From positions 1 to 15,058 of the forward strand of contig DATKBV010000606.1 of the NCBI GenBank assembly GCA_035513655.1: DNA of 15,058 nucleotides, read 5' to 3'. This DNA is from GCA-2726245 sp035513655 (GTDB lineage Bacteria > Planctomycetota > Planctomycetia > Pirellulales > Pirellulaceae). The notes under the pieces are model-generated. The model was not told the origin of the DNA. It saw only the letters and a list, made by a program, of their open reading frames with translations, and did no database searches. Every line of letters begins with the position of its first letter. Positions within the stretch are counted from its first letter, which is position 1. This document shows, piece after piece, positions 14,394 to 15,058 of this stretch. Made by a program: the position numbers and the translations under genes.

Positions 14394-15058
14394 TCAAATC
14401 TCATGCGCTCGCATCACCTCCGCCGGTGCAGGAGCATACTCCAGCGGTTCCATTGAACAGCCAGCTCGTCCCTGGCTAAGACTGCGCATGGCACTGGAAT
14501 AACCAAACAGTTCGCTCAGGGGTACTCGTGCCTCAATCGCCGTTAATTTGCCGCGATTTTCGGTCTTTGCGATCACAGCTCGCCGTTGTTGCAAGTCGCC
14601 GACGAAGTCGCCAACGTATTCGTCGGGTGTCGTGATGTCGACTTTCATAATCGGTTCGAGCAGCACTCTGCCTCCCTGCTCCAGCCCTTTGCTAAATGCG
14701 TCGCTCACCGCGATTTTGAATGCCAAGTCACTCGGGGCTTCTTCACCCGCATCCCCACCCAGCACCGTCACGCGGAGCTTTGTCAATGGATAGCCTGCGA
14801 TCAGGCCGCCCCCCTCGCCGTGCGCCTTAAGTTCGTCAATCAACAACTCGATAATCTCGCCGGGCAACGCGTCGGGGGGGCATTGGCTCAGTACAATCAC
14901 GCCCGCGCTTTCGGTGCCGGATGGAGCCATCTTTAGGGAAACTCTCGCGAAAAGTTGCTGGCCTGCAATCATTCGATCACAGGCTCCGGTAACCTCCACG
15001 GCCTGAGCGATCGTTTCTCGGTAGCTGACCTGCGGCTTGTGGAACTTTACCTTGAGAC
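14394..15058 (-). CDS. EF-G-family translational GTPase, C-terminal part; 5' end outside window
   Basis: The frame is open to the window edge and ends at TGA 14394-14396; 221 codons are visible, starting in domain IV with KVKFHKPQVSYRETIAQAV. Domain V is well conserved: VLLEPIMKVDITTPDEYVGD, then FVGDLQQRRAVIAKTE, and VPLSELFGYSSAMRSLSQGR. Domain IV is not standard. Where EF-G has KQ(S/T)GGRGQ(Y/F)GHV, this has RMIAGQQLFARV. Where EF-G has SYHDVDSSELAFK, this has DAGEEAPSDLAFK, so the tip His (E. coli His583) is Gly. The GTPase domain is upstream of the window. It may be a specialised EF-G paralogue (recycling or other), not the main translocase. A GTG at 14999 is internal, not the start. It precedes rpsJ by 183 nt. 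Confidence 0.88.
   Translation of the reverse strand, partial: LKVKFHKPQVSYRETIAQAVEVTGACDRMIAGQQLFARVSLKMAPSGTESAGVIVLSQCPPDALPGEIIELLIDELKAHGEGGGLIAGYPLTKLRVTVLGGDAGEEAPSDLAFKIAVSDAFSKGLEQGGRVLLEPIMKVDITTPDEYVGDFVGDLQQRRAVIAKTENRGKLTAIEARVPLSELFGYSSAMRSLSQGRAGCSMEPLEYAPAPAEVMRAHEI

Noticed and set aside
14394..14999. EF-G-like gene starting at GTG 14999
   Set aside because: The frame continues upstream with KPQVSYRETI, a conserved EF-G domain IV segment, so the true start is outside the window.

Overview
The window is almost entirely one conserved ribosomal-protein locus (S10, spc and alpha operons in the classical order), read on the minus strand from about 15058 down to 440. Several features point to a planctomycete of the Pirellula/Rhodopirellula type. 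These are the absence of an L30 gene between S5 and L15, an oversized L17 with an acidic tail, a zinc-type S14, an RpoA with a non-standard N-terminus, and an EF-G-like gene with a degenerate domain IV upstream of S10. This taxonomic call is inference from gene content and protein style; no rRNA is present.

Layout in the direction of transcription, from high to low coordinates. First comes the 3' end of an EF-G-family GTPase gene (14394-15058). A 183-nt spacer follows, with a good sigma70-like promoter and a leader hairpin. Then come rpsJ-rplC-rplD-rplW-rplB-rpsS-rplV-rpsC-rplP-rpmC-rpsQ (S10 block) and rplN-rplX-rplE-rpsN-rpsH-rplF-rplR-rpsE-rplO-secY (spc block). A 185-nt spacer with a second candidate promoter leads to rpmJ-rpsM-rpsK-rpoA-rplQ (alpha block). 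The last gene, at the low-coordinate edge, is the 3' end of a nitrilase-superfamily gene on the plus strand, convergent with rplQ and separated from it by a short GC-rich inverted repeat.

Functionally, 24 ribosomal proteins (10 small-subunit, 14 large-subunit), the protein-export channel SecY and the RNA polymerase alpha subunit are made together. Most spacers are short; rpsE/rplO (ATGA), rplN/rplX (TAATG) and rpsC/rplP (62 nt) overlap, which suggests translational coupling. Five genes (rpsJ, rpsN, rplR, rpsE, rpsK) start with GTG. Compared with the textbook order, rpmD, adk, map, infA, rpsD and the tuf gene are missing from their usual slots.

I found no mobile element, CRISPR array, tRNA, rRNA or previously undescribed system. 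The points worth a second look are local: the divergent EF-G domain IV, the insertions in L17 and L3, the rpsC/rplP overlap, an 18-bp tandem duplication at the end of rplD, and a set of perfect inverted repeats in spacers. One of these repeats lies just upstream of rplE, where E. coli S8 exerts autogenous control, and another overlaps the rplB ribosome-binding site.
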